From the NCBI RefSeq assembly GCF_003369915.1, contig NC_046673.1, positions 6,990,001 to 7,054,000 of the forward strand: a DNA stretch of 64,000 bases, given 5' to 3'. Shown piece after piece: positions 47,323 to 59,540 of this stretch. A program made the position numbers and the translations under genes. The stretch's first letter is position 1. Each line of letters begins with the position of its first letter. Below the pieces are notes generated by a model that saw only the letters and a list, made by a program, of their open reading frames with translations, made no database searches and was not told the origin of the DNA. Source of the DNA: Drosophila miranda (taxonomy: Eukaryota > Arthropoda > Insecta > Diptera > Drosophilidae).

Positions 47323-47776
47323 TTAATTAACAGACGACTCGGAAATGGCGTAACAGAAGCCCGAGCCAGCTCCGGCCAACTTCACGCGCTGCATCTGGAA
47401 ATTGATCGAAAATTGAATTTAAAGCCAATCCACTGGCAGAAGGGAGATTCTTACACATTCTCTGTACTGTTGTTGCCACAGTTTCCGTGCTCGTTCCAGC
47501 CCCAGGTGTAGATCTCGCCGGCTGTAGTCCGCAGCAGGCCGTGCTCTGCCCCCATGTGCACGCGAGCAGGCGTCTGGCCGTCGGGCAGTCGGAGGCTCAG
47601 TGGCTGGGGCACCGCCTGCTGCTCGCTGATCGAGCCCGTGCCCAGCTGTCCGTAGCACTTGCGGCCCCACATGAGGATCTCGTTGTTGCGGAGCAGCGCC
47701 GCATTGTGGGTCCAGCCGACGGCCAGCTGCCGCACGTCCTCCTCGAAGAGGAAGGCGTTGGACTGGTCTTTTGACC
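47323..47776 (-). pseudogene. RCC1-repeat protein 3' exons, copy E
   Basis: Exon 47455-47776 and last exon 47323-47394 on the minus strand. The last exon has the 25-bp deletion, so the frame meets TGA a few codons in. The 5' edge is the CTGGTCAAAAGACCAG junction with the converging-gene fragment. Confidence 0.75.
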
Positions 47777-48158
47777 AGTTTGACCGTTTTCCAGTGACTG
47801 TCTGTCATCAGGGAATGAAGGTCATTTTAATCATTGCAAAAACCCAGCAGCCGGGAGGCGCTCTGCAGCAACAAGAAGATATTGAACTCATGCCTCGCCC
47901 TCGTGTGGAATCGGACTCCAGTACGCGCGGAGCCGCGACATTCTGGGCACAGGCACAGGGATCCATCTGCTGAGGCGGACCGCAATGTGTGTGTCGTAGA
48001 ACTAAATAACTTTGAAGACTGTTTAAGAGTACGCCTTGCTATGCTGTCGGTCATCAGCCCAGAGGAGACGACAACAAACTCGACAAAACAAACAAACAAA
48101 ATATTTTAAAACTAGTCATCTAATCTGTGGGTGTGGAGTGTAATGTCCTGGCCGTACT

Positions 48159-49313
48159 CTAGTTGTCCCAGAAGTGGACCTGGCGACGCAAACGGGCACG
48201 ATACGCAAGAAACACCGCTTTGAGAACATACGTCGCGTGGGTCAGGGACTATGCCAGTTGCTGTTACGGCCTTTTGGCCGTAGGAGAGGAGAGCCGCCTG
48301 CTGCTGCTGGTGGTGGTGGTGCTGCTGCTGCTGGTGGTGGTGCTGCTGCTGCTGCTGGTGGTGGTGTTGCTGCTGCTGCTGCTGTATATTGGCCTGATTG
48401 AAATTCATGCCCATGAGCTCCTGGTAAATGTGTCCGATGGCCATTTCCGTGGCACTGGGCAGATGTCCATGGGCGTGCAGGCCAATGTCGATGCCAGCCC
48501 CAGCTCCAGCCAGAGCTGCTGCCTCGGCTATGACCCTGGGCACTGTCGCTGGCGAAGGATGACGCGGATGCTGCTGCTGCTGTGGAAGCAGCGCTGCAGG
48601 TCCTGGCTGATTCGCGGCCTTGTGCTGCGGCTGCTGGGACATTGCCATGCCGCCCATTCCGGATGAAGAGGGTCCCTGAAATACGGGTAGAGTTGGGGTT
48701 TTCCTCAGAACAGCTAAGAAGGAGGGCATATTGGGCATATTCTAGCCAACGAATCATCGATTCCTAATTCATTGAAAGCCTAGAGCACCACTTACCCCCG
48801 AGTAGCTTTGGCCGGATACTCCGGCCGATCCAGCCGCAATCTGACTGGAGCTTTGGTCGAAGCCCGGCGGCGGTTTTTTGTTCTTGTCCTCCTCCAAGCC
48901 CATGTAGTTGGCGCCAAACAGCGAATAATTCTCGGCCGCCTTGAAGTACTGGGCGGAGCCGTTCTCCTTGCTGTTGTCGCCGTAGAGAGAGCGCTCCACT
49001 TCGTGTATAAAGTCCGAGGCGGTCTCGCTCACCGCTAGAGCCTCCGCCAGGGCCTCGGCACTCATCGGAGCATCCTCCTCCACGTGGGGCAGGGGCTTCT
49101 CGGGCGGCTCCCAGACCCCAGGGGTAGTATCATCGATGGTTGGCTGCCAGATGCGCTTGGCCACCTGGCTCGAAACTTTGCCTAAAGCGCGAGACAAACG
49201 CGTGGATTATATTTAGTTTAGAGGATTCATTGGTACACACCCTCAGAGGCAGCAATCGCATCGTCCTCATCGTCATCGTCCAAATACTTTGAGTTGAAGC
49301 TATTCTCCGACAT
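48159..49313 (-). CDS. QH gene copy 9, intact (307 aa)
   Basis: Exons 49241-49313, 48796-49181, 48232-48675 and 48159-48179. The shortest intact copy, with a tract of about 29 codons and none of the AALKQQ modules. Exon 1, exon 2 and the tail match copy 8 closely. Confidence 0.75.
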
Positions 49314-50332
49314 CTTTTTGTGCGCGAAAGAAATGAAAATGTTTATTGGAAAGAAACACCGCTGAACGAGAACCTTCACTGCTTCGAGCGAAGTGGAAGT
49401 AATCGGCTCCCAGTCGTCTGTTCGTTTGTTTATGGCGATCGGTTGCACAAAAAAAATTGATCTATGGGAAATTTATTTTATTTATGCGGAGTGGTCTACT
49501 AATACACGCTGAAGTTTCTCGGAATTACTGCCCGACACAGACGCCTACCACGACAGTGCTGCCCAGTCAGAGGTCGTGGAGGCTTGAGTGCTGTGTGTGC
49601 GTGTGTGTATCAGTGGATGAACTATTGGCAGCACTGGTTAATCTTTTTGTGTATTGGTGAACGAAAAATGCCGGCATACACATGCCCACAGAAGTCTTAA
49701 AGTGAGACTTCTGCGGATCGAAGAAATATCAATCCAATCCATTGCATTTTGCGCAGAAGAAGCGATGTCTCACTTTGGGCGACTTTTTCTGTGCTGCCAA
49801 ATATTTAAGGGAGATAGTTCTCTGCTCTGAGGCATCTATCATGGAACACGAGTGTGTAGAGGCCGGTGCCGCGAATATTTGGAATATTTCATTGCACTTT
49901 GATGATTCTCCATCGCCATTTGCACTTGTTGGCTTCAAAAACCATAAGCGCCCTCAAATTCATCCACTAATTGCCTGGCAAGCCGCACATTTCGAATAAA
50001 ATATATAAAAATCTACCATTTACCATATTTACCTTCTTTTTTCTGTGGAAAAGATTAAGTTTTTGAAAAACAAAGCACTTTATTTTCACTGTAAAAATGG
50101 CAAATAGTATTTGCAACGAAAATTCCGCGGAGTTCAAGTAAAGCTGCTGAAGGTTGAAAAACTTCATTGTTACTATCGATACATCGATGTTTCTTCAACT
50201 ATCGATGGAAGAAAGAGCGCCAACTGCTTGGGTTTGATTATTCGTACAATTTTGCTCATGATCCGACATCAAATACCTTAATTTCGATATTCCGTTTAGT
50301 ATTTTTAAGCATTTTTAACATTTATTATAAAA

Positions 50333-50786
50333 TTAATTAACAGACGACTCGGAAATGGCGTAACAGAAGCCCGAGCCAGCTCCGGCCAACTTCACGCGCT
50401 GCATCTGGAAATTGATCGAAAATTGAATTTAAAGCCAATCCACTGGCAGAAGGGAGATTCTTACACATTCTCTGTACTGTTGTTGCCACAGTTTCCGTGC
50501 TCGTTCCAGCCCCAGGTGTAGATCTCGCCGGCTGTAGTCCGCAGCAGGCCGTGCTCTGCCCCCATGTGCACGCGAGCAGGCGTTTGGCCGTCGGGCAGTC
50601 GGAGGCTCAGTGGCTGGGGCACCGCCTGCTGCTCGCTGATCGAGCCCGTGCCCAGCTGTCCGTAGCACTTGCGGCCCCACATGAGGATCTCGTTGTTGCG
50701 GAGCAGCGCCGCATTGTGGGTCCAGCCGACGGCCAGCTGCCGCACGTCCTCCTCGAAGAGGAAGGCGTTGGACTGGTCTTTTGACC
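50333..50786 (-). pseudogene. RCC1-repeat protein 3' exons, copy F
   Basis: Exon 50465-50786 and last exon 50333-50404, with the 25-bp deletion. One Asp-to-Asn change (RRPN in an alternative frame) reflects a C-to-T at about 50583. Confidence 0.75.
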
Positions 50787-51168
50787 AGTTTGACCGTTTT
50801 CCAGTGACTGTCTGTCATCAGGGAATGAAGGTCATTTTAATCATTGCAAAAACCCAGCAGCCGGGAGGCGCTCTGCAGCAACAAGAAGATATTGAACTCA
50901 TGCCTCGCCCTCGTGTGGAATCGGACTCCAGTACGCGCGGAGCCGCGACATTCTGGGCACAGGCACAGGGATCCATCTGCTGAGGCGGACCGCAATGTGT
51001 GTGTCGTAGAACTAAATAACTTTGAAGACTGTTTAAGAGTACGCCTTGCTATGCTGTCGGTCATCAGCCCAGAGGAGACGACAACAAACTCGACAAAACA
51101 AACAAACAAAATATTTTAAAACTAGTCATCTAATCTGTGGGTGTGGAGTGTAATGTCCTGGCCGTACT

Positions 51169-52420
51169 CTAGTTGTCCCAGAAGTGGACCTGGCGACGCA
51201 AACGGGCACGATACGCAAGAAACACCGCTTTGAGAACATACGTCGCGTGGGTCAGGGACTATGCCAGTTGCTGTTACGGCCTTTTGGCCGTAGGAGAGGA
51301 GAGCCGCCTGCTGCTTCAGAGCCGCCTGCTGCTTCAGAGCCGCCTGCTGCTTCAGAGCCGCCTGCTGCTTCAGAGCCGCCTGCTGCTGCTGCTTCAGAGC
51401 CGCCTGCTGCTGCTGCTGGTGGTGGTGCTGCTGCTGCTGCTGGTGGTGGTGCTGCTGCTGCTGCTGGTGGTGGTGTTGCTGCTGCTGCTGCTGTATATTG
51501 GCCTGATTGAAATTCATGCCCATGAGCTCCTGGTAAATGTGTCCGATGGCCATTTCCGTGGCACTGGGCAGATGTCCATGGGCGTGCAGGCCAATGTCGA
51601 TGCCAGCCCCAGCTCCAGCCAGAGCTGCTGCCTCGGCTATGACCCTGGGCACTGTCGCTGGCGAAGGATGACGCGGATGCTGCTGCTGCTGTGGAAGCAG
51701 CGCTGCAGGTCCTGGCTGATTCGCGGCCTTGTGCTGCGGCTGCTGGGACATTGCCATGCCGCCCATTCCGGATGAAGAGGGTCCCTGAAATACGGGTAGA
51801 GTTGGGGTTTTCCTCAGAACAGCTAAGAAGGAGGGCATATTGGGCATATTCTAGCCAACGAATCATCGATTCCTAATTCATTGAAAGCCTAGAGCACCAC
51901 TTACCCCGAGTAGCTTTGGCCGGATACTCCGGCCGATCCAGCCGCAATCTGACTGGAGCTTTGGTCGAAGCCCGGCGGCGGTTTTTTGTTCTTGTCCTCC
52001 TCCAAGCCCATGTAGTTGGCGCCAAACAGCGAATAATTCTCGGCCGCCTTGAAGTACTGGCGGAGCCGTTCTCCTTGCTGTTGTCGCCGTAGAGAGAGCG
52101 CTCCACTTTGTGTATAAAGTCCGAGGCGGTCTCGCTCACCGCTAGAGCCTCCGCCAGGGCCTCGGCACTCATCGGAGCATCCTCCTCCACGTGGGGCAGG
52201 GGCTTCTCGGGCGGCTCCCAGACCCCAGGGGTAGTATCATCGATGGTTGGCTGCCAGATGCGCTTGGCCACCTGGCTCGAAACTTTGCCTAAAGCGCGAG
52301 ACAAACGCGTGGATTATATTTAGTTTAGAGGATTCATTGGTACACACCCTCAGAGGCAGCAATCGCATCGTCCTCATCGTCATCGTCCAAATACTTTGAG
52401 TTGAAGCTATTCTCCGACAT
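51169..52420 (-). pseudogene. QH gene copy 10, two frameshifts in exon 2
   Basis: Exons 52348-52420, 51905-52288, 51242-51784 and 51169-51189. Exon 2 lost one G near 52060 (after the NGSA codons) and one at the donor G-run. The first deletion shifts translation to a missense tail. The tract is the longest (about 62 codons) and contains five AALK-type modules, which fits slippage without constraint. Glu-to-Lys in DFIHKVE is also seen. Confidence 0.85.
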
Positions 52421-53435
52421 CTTTTTGTGCGAGAAAGAAATGAAAATGTTTATTGGAAAGAAACACCGCTGAACGAGAACCTTCACTGCTTCGAGCGAAA
52501 TGGAAGCAATCGGATCCCAGTCGTCTGTTCGTTTGTTTATGGCGATCGGTTGCACAAAAAAAATTGATTTATGGTAAATTTATTTTATTTATGCGGAGTG
52601 GTCTACTAATACACGCTGAAGTTTCTCGGAATTACTGCCCGACACAGACGCCTACCACGACAGTGCTGCCCAGTCAGAGGTCGTGGAGGCTTGAGTGCTG
52701 TGTGTGCGTGTGTGTATCAGTGGATGAACTATTGGCAGCACTGGTTAATCTTTTTGTGTATTGGTGAACGAAAAATGCCGGCATACACATGCCCACAGAA
52801 GTCTTAAAGTGAGACATCTGCGGATCGAAGAAATATCAATCCAATCCATTGCATTTTGCGCAGAAGAAGCGATGTCTCACTTTGGGCGACTTTTTCTGTG
52901 CTGCCAATTATTTAAGGGAGATAGTTCTCTGCTCTGAGGCATCTATCATGGAACACGAGTGTGTAGAGGCCGGTGCCGCAAATATTTCGAATATTTCATT
53001 GCACTTTGATGATTCTCCATCGCCATTTGCACTTGTTGGCTTCAAAAACCATAAGCGCCCTCAAATTCATCCACTAATTGCCTGGCAAGCCGCACATTTC
53101 GAATAAAATATATAAAAATCTACCATTTACCATATTTACCTTCTTTTTTCTGTGGAAAAGATTAAGTTTTTGAAAAACAAAGCACTTTATTTTCACTGTA
53201 AAAATGGCAAATAGTATTTGCAACGAAAATTCCGCGGAGTTCAAGTAAAGCTGCTGAAGGTCGAAAAACTTCATACTATCGATACATCGATGTTTCTTCA
53301 ACTATCGATGGAAGAAAGAGCGCCAACTGCTTGGGTTTGATTATTCGTACAATTTTGCTCATGATCCGACATCAAATACCTTAATTTCGATATTCCGTTT
53401 AGTATTTTTAAGCATTTTTAACATTTATTATAAAA

Positions 53436-53889
53436 TTAATTAACAGACGACTCGGAAATGGCGTAACAGAAGCCCGAGCCATCTCCGGCCAACTTCACGC
53501 GCTGCATCTGGAAATTGATCGAAAATTGAATTTAAAGCCAATCCACTGGCAGAAGGGAGATTCTTACACATTCTCTGTACTGTTGTTGCCACAGTTTCCG
53601 TGCTCGTTCCAGCCCCAGGTGTAGATCTCGCCGGCTGTAGTCCGCAGCAGGCCGTGCTCTGCCCCCATGTGCACGCGAGCAGGCGTCTGGCCGTCGGGCA
53701 GTCGGAGGCTCAGTGGCTGGGGCACCGCCTGCTGCTCGCTGATCGAGCCCGTGCCCAGCTGTCCGTAGCACTTGCGGCCCCACATGAGGATCTCGTTGTT
53801 GCGGAGCAGCGCCGCATTGTGGGTCCAGCCGACGGCCAGCTGCCGCACGTCCTCCTCGAAGAGGAAGGCGTTGGACTGGTCTTTTGACC
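53436..53889 (-). pseudogene. RCC1-repeat protein 3' exons, copy G
   Basis: Exon 53568-53889 and last exon 53436-53507, with the 25-bp deletion. One extra substitution in the GAG motif (CCATCTCC for CCAGCTCC near 53480). Confidence 0.75.
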
Positions 53890-54294
53890 AGTTTGACCGT
53901 TTTCCAGTGACTGTCTGTCATCAGGGAATGAAGGTCATTTTAATCATTGCAAAAACCCAGCAGCCGGGAGGCGCTCTGCAGCAACAAGAAGATATTGAAC
54001 TCATGCCTCGCCCTCGTGTGGAATCGGACTCCAGTACGCGCGGAGCCGCGACATTCTGGGCACAGGCACAGGGATCCATCTGCTGAGGCGGACCGCAATG
54101 TGTGTGTCGTAGAACTAAATAACTTTGAAGACTGTTTAAGAGTACGCCTTGCTATGCTGTCGGTCATCAGCCCAGAGGAGACGACAACAAACTCGACAAA
54201 ACAAACAAACAAAATATTTTAAAACTAGTTCAAATACTCGATCGCTCCATGTCATCTAATCTGTGGGTGTGGAGTGTAATGTCCTGGCCGTCCT

Positions 54295-55500
54295 CTAGTT
54301 GTCCCAGAAGTGGACCTGGCGACGCAAACGGGCACGATACGCAAGAAACACCGCTTTGAGAACATACGTCGCGTGGGTCAGGGACTATGCCAGTTGCTGT
54401 TACGGCCTTTTGGCCGTAGGAGAGGAGAGCCGCCTGCTGCTTCAGAGCCGCCTGCTGCTGCTGCTGGAGAGCCGCCTGCTGCTGCTGCTGCTGGTGGTGG
54501 TGCTGCTGCTGCTGGTGGTGGTGGTGGTGGTGCTGCTGCTGCTGGTGGTGGTGTTGCTGCTGCTGCTGCTGTATATTGGCCTGATTGAAATTCATGCCCA
54601 TGAGCTCCTGGTAAATGTGTCCGATGGCCATTTCCGTGGCACTGGGCAGATGTCCATGGGCGTGCAGGCCAATGTCGATGCCAGCCCCAGCTCCAGCCAG
54701 AGCTGCTGCCTCGGCTATGACCCTGGGCACTGTCGCTGGCGAAGGATGACGCGGATGCTGCTGCTGCTGTGGAAGCAGCGCTGCAGGTCCTGGCTGATTC
54801 GCGGCCTTGTGCTGCGGCTGCTGGGACATTGCCATGCCGCCCATTCCGGATGAAGAGGGTCCCTGAAATACGGGTAGAGTTGGGGTTTTCCTCAGAACAG
54901 CTAAGAAGGAGGGCATATTGGGCATATTCTAGCCAACGAATCATCGATTCCTAATTCATTGAAAGCCTAGAGCACCACTTACCCCCGAGTAGCTTTGGCC
55001 GGATACTCCGGCCGATCCAGCCGCAATCTGACTGGAGCTTTGGTCGAAGCCCGGCGGCGGTTTTTTGTTCTTGTCCTCCTCCAAGCCCATGTAGTTGGCG
55101 CCAAACAGCGAATAATTCTCGGCCGCCTTGAAGTACTGGGCGGAGCCGTTCTCCTTGTTGTTGTCGCCGTAGAGAGAGCGCTCCACTTCGTGTATAAAGT
55201 CCGAGGCGGTCTCGCTCACCGCTAGAGCCTCCGCCAGGGCCTCGGCACTCATCGGAGCATCCTCCTCCACGTGGGGCAGGGGCTTCTCGGGCGGCTCCCA
55301 GACCCCAGGGGTAGTATCATCGATGGTTGGCTGCCAGATGCGCTTGGCCACCTGGCTCGAAACTTTGCCTAAAGCGCGAGACAAACGCGTGGATTATATT
55401 TAGTTTAGAGGATTCATTAGTACACACCCTCAGAGGCAGCAATCGCATCGTCCTCATCGTCATCGTCCAAATACTTTGAGTTGAAGCTATTCTCCGACAT
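54295..55500 (-). CDS. QH gene copy 11, intact (324 aa)
   Basis: Exons 55428-55500, 54983-55368, 54368-54862 and 54295-54315, all in frame. The tract is about 46 codons with a run of six His. Ser-to-Asn in GDNNKEN. It shares the 21-bp 3' flank segment with copies 2 and 8. This is the rightmost complete unit and continues upstream into the least-truncated RCC1-like exon, so it may be closest to the original arrangement. Confidence 0.75.
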
Positions 55501-56519
55501 CTTTTTGTGCGAGAAAGAAATGAAAATGTTTATTGGAAAGAAACACCGCTGAACGAGAAACTTCACTGCTTCGAGCGAAATGGAAGTAATCGGCTCCCAG
55601 TCGTCTGTTCGTTTGTTTATGGCGATCGGTTGCACAAAAAAAATTGATTTATGGGAAATTTATTTTATTTATGCGGAGTGGTCTACTAATACACGCTGAA
55701 GTTTCTCGGAATTACTGCCCGACACAGACGCCTACCACGACAGTGCTGCCCAGTCAGAGGTCGTGGAGGCTTGAGTGCTGTGTGTGCGTGTGTGTATCAG
55801 TGGATGAACTATTGGCAGCACTGGTTAATCTTTTTGTGTATTGGTGAACGAAAAATGCCGGCATACACATGCCCACAGAAGTCTTAAAGTGAGACTTCTG
55901 CGGATCGAAGAAATATCAATCCAATCCATTGCATTTTGCGCAGAAGAAGCGATGTCTCACTTTGGGCGACTTTTTCTGTGCTGCCAATTATTTAAGGGAG
56001 ATAGTTCTCTGCTCTGAGGCATCTATCATGGAACACGAGTGTGTAGAGGCCGGTGCCGCAAATATTTCGAATATTTCATTGCACTTTGATGATTCTCCAT
56101 CGCCATTTGCACTTGTTGGCTTCAAAAACCATAAGCGCCCTCAAATTCATCCACTAATTGCCTGGCAAGCCGCACATTTCGAATAAAATATATAAAAATC
56201 TACCATTTACCATATTTACCTTCTTTTTTCTGTGGAAAAGATTAAGTTTTTGAAAAACAAAGCACTTTATTTTCACTGTAAAAATGGCAAATAGTATTTG
56301 CAACGAAAATTCCGCGGAGTTCAAGTAAAGCTGCTGAAGGTTGAAAAACTTCATTGTTACTATCGATACATCGATGTTTCTTCAACTATCGATGGAAGAA
56401 AGAGCGCCAACTGCTTGGGTTTGATTATTCGTACAATTTTGCTCATGATCCGACATCAAATACCTTAATTTCGATATTCCGTTTAGTATTTTTAAGCATT
56501 TTTAACATTTATTATAAAA

Positions 56520-57002
56520 TTAATTAACAGACGACTCGGAAATGGCGTAACAGAAGCCCGAGCCAGCTCCGGCCAACTTCACGCGCTGCATCTGGAAATT
56601 GATCGAAAATTGAATTTAAAGCCAATCCACTGGCAGAAGGGAGATTCTTACACATTCTCTGTACTGTTGTTGCCACAGTTTCCGTGCTCGTTCCAGCCCC
56701 AGGTGTAGATCTCGCCGGCTGTAGTCCGCAGCAGGCCGTGCTCTGCCCCCATGTGCACGCGAGCAGGCGTCTGGCCGTCGGGCAGTCGGAGGCTCAGTGG
56801 CTGGGGCACCGCCTGCTGCTCGCTGATCGAGCCCGTGCCCAGCTGTCCGTAGCACTTGCGGCCCCACATGAGGATCTCGTTGTTGCGGAGCAGCGCCGCA
56901 TTGTGGGTCCAGCCGACGGCCAGCTGCCGCACGTCCTCCTCGAAGAGGAAGGCGTTGGACTGGTCTTTTGACCAGAAATGCTGCCCCACCAAACTCAAAG
57001 AG
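56520..57002 (-). pseudogene. RCC1-repeat protein 3' exons, copy H (full 5' edge of exon)
   Basis: Exon 56652-57002 reaches its natural acceptor (CTGTCAAAG on the plus strand), as in copy A. The last exon 56520-56591 has the 25-bp deletion and stops early. No upstream RCC1 exons were found in the window. Confidence 0.75.
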
Positions 57003-58345
57003 CTGTCAAAGTTAAATAAGTTAAAGTAAAAAAAAAACCTAAATACATTTTTTAAAATCTATATGAAGGCGCGGTGGACGTGCCTCAACTGTTAAAGTTG
57101 AATGAGTCGAATCCTCCAGAAATCAGGAAAAACAAACAAATTATGAATATGTACGCAGAAGAATAAACCGTTTGTTTCATCCACGAGATTCGCAATGTAC
57201 AACTTTCTAGCTTAAGGATTACACATGCATTTTCTCAATATAAAAACAAAGACCTCCTGATTATAGACGTCCGCCACGACCGTATCTGCGACGGAGGCAA
57301 CTCCTCCGCAGCACCTCCGCAACTTTTTGTGAAAATATGTTGAACGAAAAATCGGAAAAACATTTTTTTTTTTTCATCGAAAAAACATGCCATTCGCAAT
57401 TCATGTTTTTTTTTTCCCATGTAAATTTAATAAATTTTTAATTGAAAGACATCTGAAGAAGATTCAGTTTAGTCAATAGAAACAGTGCCAGTATTAGGAA
57501 AAAAATATATACATACATATATGTATGAGAAAACAGCTCTTGTCGGCCTTTTTATAGGAAAAGCAGCCTGCAGTCGGCGCTGCAGTTGCGCAGTAGCGAT
57601 GGACGCGTCAAAATGGCGGAACGTGGACTTATCGATAGGTCCCTCATAAATATTTCTCGTTTTTGATATTTCGGGTAATGTTACTAGCTAACTAGAACCC
57701 TCAGCCTTGCCCAGAAACTTTAATCCGATTGACGAATCATTTTACCACAAGACTGGTTCATTTTAAAGCAGCTTCAGCTCTTGAATTTGAATTTTCAATG
57801 GTTGGGACCGGTTGCTACCGATTCATACTCGATTCAAATAGAGCGAAAAAGAGAACCTTAACTGATTTAATGAGAGCGCAAAAAGAGCCAATAACCGTTT
57901 CGAAGAAAGCAATTCGACCATCAATACTATCGATTGGATGCAAGTGGTGTGCGCCAAATAGAAATTGTTTGAAAGTGAATGAGCGAAAAGGATTTAGATC
58001 CAATCCATTGGAATAAATGATTTGAGAGCGGTCACCGCAGGTAGAGTTCAGTATTCTAGGGATGGTTGTTAAATATGTATTGATATATCAATTTTTTGAT
58101 ATATATCGACTTATATGTCTGATATTTTTTGGCTGGGCGAACATATTAACATGAATATTTTTCTCAGATTTGGCCGAGTCGATACTATTTTTCTGTTGGC
58201 TCAGGACGTAAGATCAAATATATCCGCGACTTTTGATTCTACTTATCGATGTACAGGAAGCTGCGAACATCGGTACTTTTGTGCGATAGTCTGATAAAAT
58301 CCGGCGGTTACATGCCTTTATTTTGAAAATAACAAGCCGCCCATA
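57003..58345. repeat. Inverted copy of 1563-2894 (array flank)
   Basis: Same content as the left flank: DRE TATCGATA at 57630-57637, TATA near 57549-57556, and the dispersed repeat near 57640-57830. Unlike the left copy, it runs without a break into unique sequence (TTTATGGGCGGCTTGTTATT on the minus strand), so this is probably the original locus. Confidence 0.75.
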
Positions 58346-58373
58346 AAATTGTATTTATTCAAATAGTAACCAC

Positions 58374-58479
58374 TCAACTTAACCACTGTTCATCATCAGC
58401 GATCTTTTCTTTTTCCCTGAAGAACATGTGTTTGATTCCAACTACACAGAAAGCGACAAAAGTAACGAAACTCCTGGTG
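58374..58479 (-). CDS. 3' exon of an unidentified small membrane-protein gene
   Basis: A good acceptor (TTCATTTTTTAG) is followed by TRSFVTFVAFCVVGIKHMFF, then REKEKIADDEQWLS and a stop at 58374-58376. AATAAA lies about 20 bp beyond, near 58352-58357 on the minus strand. A single hydrophobic helix with a charged C-terminal tail suggests a small mitochondrial or ER membrane subunit. Upstream exons were not identified with confidence. The frame stays open to 58625, but that part reads like intron. Confidence 0.5.
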
Positions 58480-58915
58480 CTAAAAAATGAAGCTAGGAAG
58501 CCGCAAAGGTTACCTTTATAAAGCCAGTGCTGCCAATGCGGGGACAGAAAATATATCGTTTTCGCCGGCTTTGTCAATCGGAATAGGCCAAACATTTGTT
58601 CAGATATGGTCAACAAATCTGGCAATTAATAGTCAGTTCAGTGAGTGTTCTGTGTAAAAATTGTGAAGCTAGAAATAAGTTACAATAAAACGCCTAAGTT
58701 CGCCTGTATTTTCAGTAGTAATTTCGAACTGTATGGTTCGCAGCCTCCCTGAAAAAAGCAACGCGTGCGTGGATTCTGCCGAAGACCAATCCAAAAAGAA
58801 GTGAAAAGTGAACAAATAGCACAGTAATTCGAATTACTTTCTTCAATTAGTGCACATACGTACGTATTTATTGTCTGAAAATCAGAATCAGTGAGAATCC
58901 CAATGTTCTATCAGA

Positions 58916-59317
58916 ATGAACGGTCATCATCGCAAGAGAAAGTGGCAAGCTGGGCGCGGTGAGGATCTCACCCCCGACGACCGTAGTGAGTTAATTGCCG
59001 AGTTGATGGCTAAACTAGACGGAGTCAATTTCGTCGCCGACTTTTTCCACATCCGTCGACTGAAACTGCTGATCACCGACTGCCTGCCCGACCACAAGGA
59101 GCAGCTGCTACGCATTCTCATAGGCTGTGTGACCCGGCCCCCCAGCCCGGCCACAGCTAGATACGCCCAAATTGTGAGTCTCCTCTGCAACGACTTTGAT
59201 CTCCTGATGGTCGACTGCATCCGCGCCCTGATGGTGGTCCACCAGAAGGCACTCATCGATGGCAAGTGGGAGAAGGCGCGCGGCCTGGAGAGCTTCTTCG
59301 CCGAGCTATGCAAGTGA
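58916..59317 (+). CDS. Cbp80/NCBP1-like MIF4G fragment protein (133 aa)
   Basis: A single-exon frame from ATG at 58916. After a basic N-terminus (RKRKWQAGRG), residues ~24-132 resemble the first helices of the MIF4G domain of the nuclear cap-binding subunit Cbp80. Matching features are a DCLPDHKEQLLRIL helix, ARYAQIVSLLC (compare the TLVGLLN helix) and an Arg/Leu-rich helix near the end. Cbp80 is several times longer, so this is a short paralogue, possibly an intronless retrocopy or a diverged testis-type gene. It binds neither cap nor Cbp20 by any motif visible here. AATAAA is near 59465. The family call rests on remembered similarity. Confidence 0.55.
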   Translation: MNGHHRKRKWQAGRGEDLTPDDRSELIAELMAKLDGVNFVADFFHIRRLKLLITDCLPDHKEQLLRILIGCVTRPPSPATARYAQIVSLLCNDFDLLMVDCIRALMVVHQKALIDGKWEKARGLESFFAELCK

Positions 59318-59540
59318 CATAGCATAGAAGGGCCCTGGCTATGCAGTTTGATCACTGCACTGCCCCTGTTCGGACACGATACGTAATACATATCAAACTC
59401 TCGGTAAACAAAACATAGCATATTCAATAACACGACATTAACACACGAGCCTAACACACGAGCCAAATAAACGAAGAATCTAGGCAACGATATTGGTGCA
59501 CTTTAAGGATTTGTTTTAGGTACTACTCGTATTATTATTT

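Larger units (their letters stand above)
1..58345. repeat. Ampliconic array of a composite ~3.05-kb unit, both orientations
   Basis: Complete or partial units start near 1, 2895, 22280, 23647, 26714, 38184 (reverse), 43402, 44634 (reverse), 47777 (reverse), 50787 (reverse) and 53890 (reverse). Another fragment lies at 63397-64000. Each full unit is an RCC1-like 3' fragment, a DRE-containing spacer, the four-exon QH gene and a converging last-exon fragment. Reverse units repeat at about 3.0-3.1 kb; the difference comes mainly from CAG/CAC tract length. Copies differ by only scattered substitutions and small indels, so amplification is recent or homogenised. The array is interrupted at 5997-22279 by a bazooka segment and at 27133-35471 by a retrotransposon. 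The alternation of direct and inverted units resembles ampliconic regions of sex chromosomes; that comparison is inference. Confidence 0.93.
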
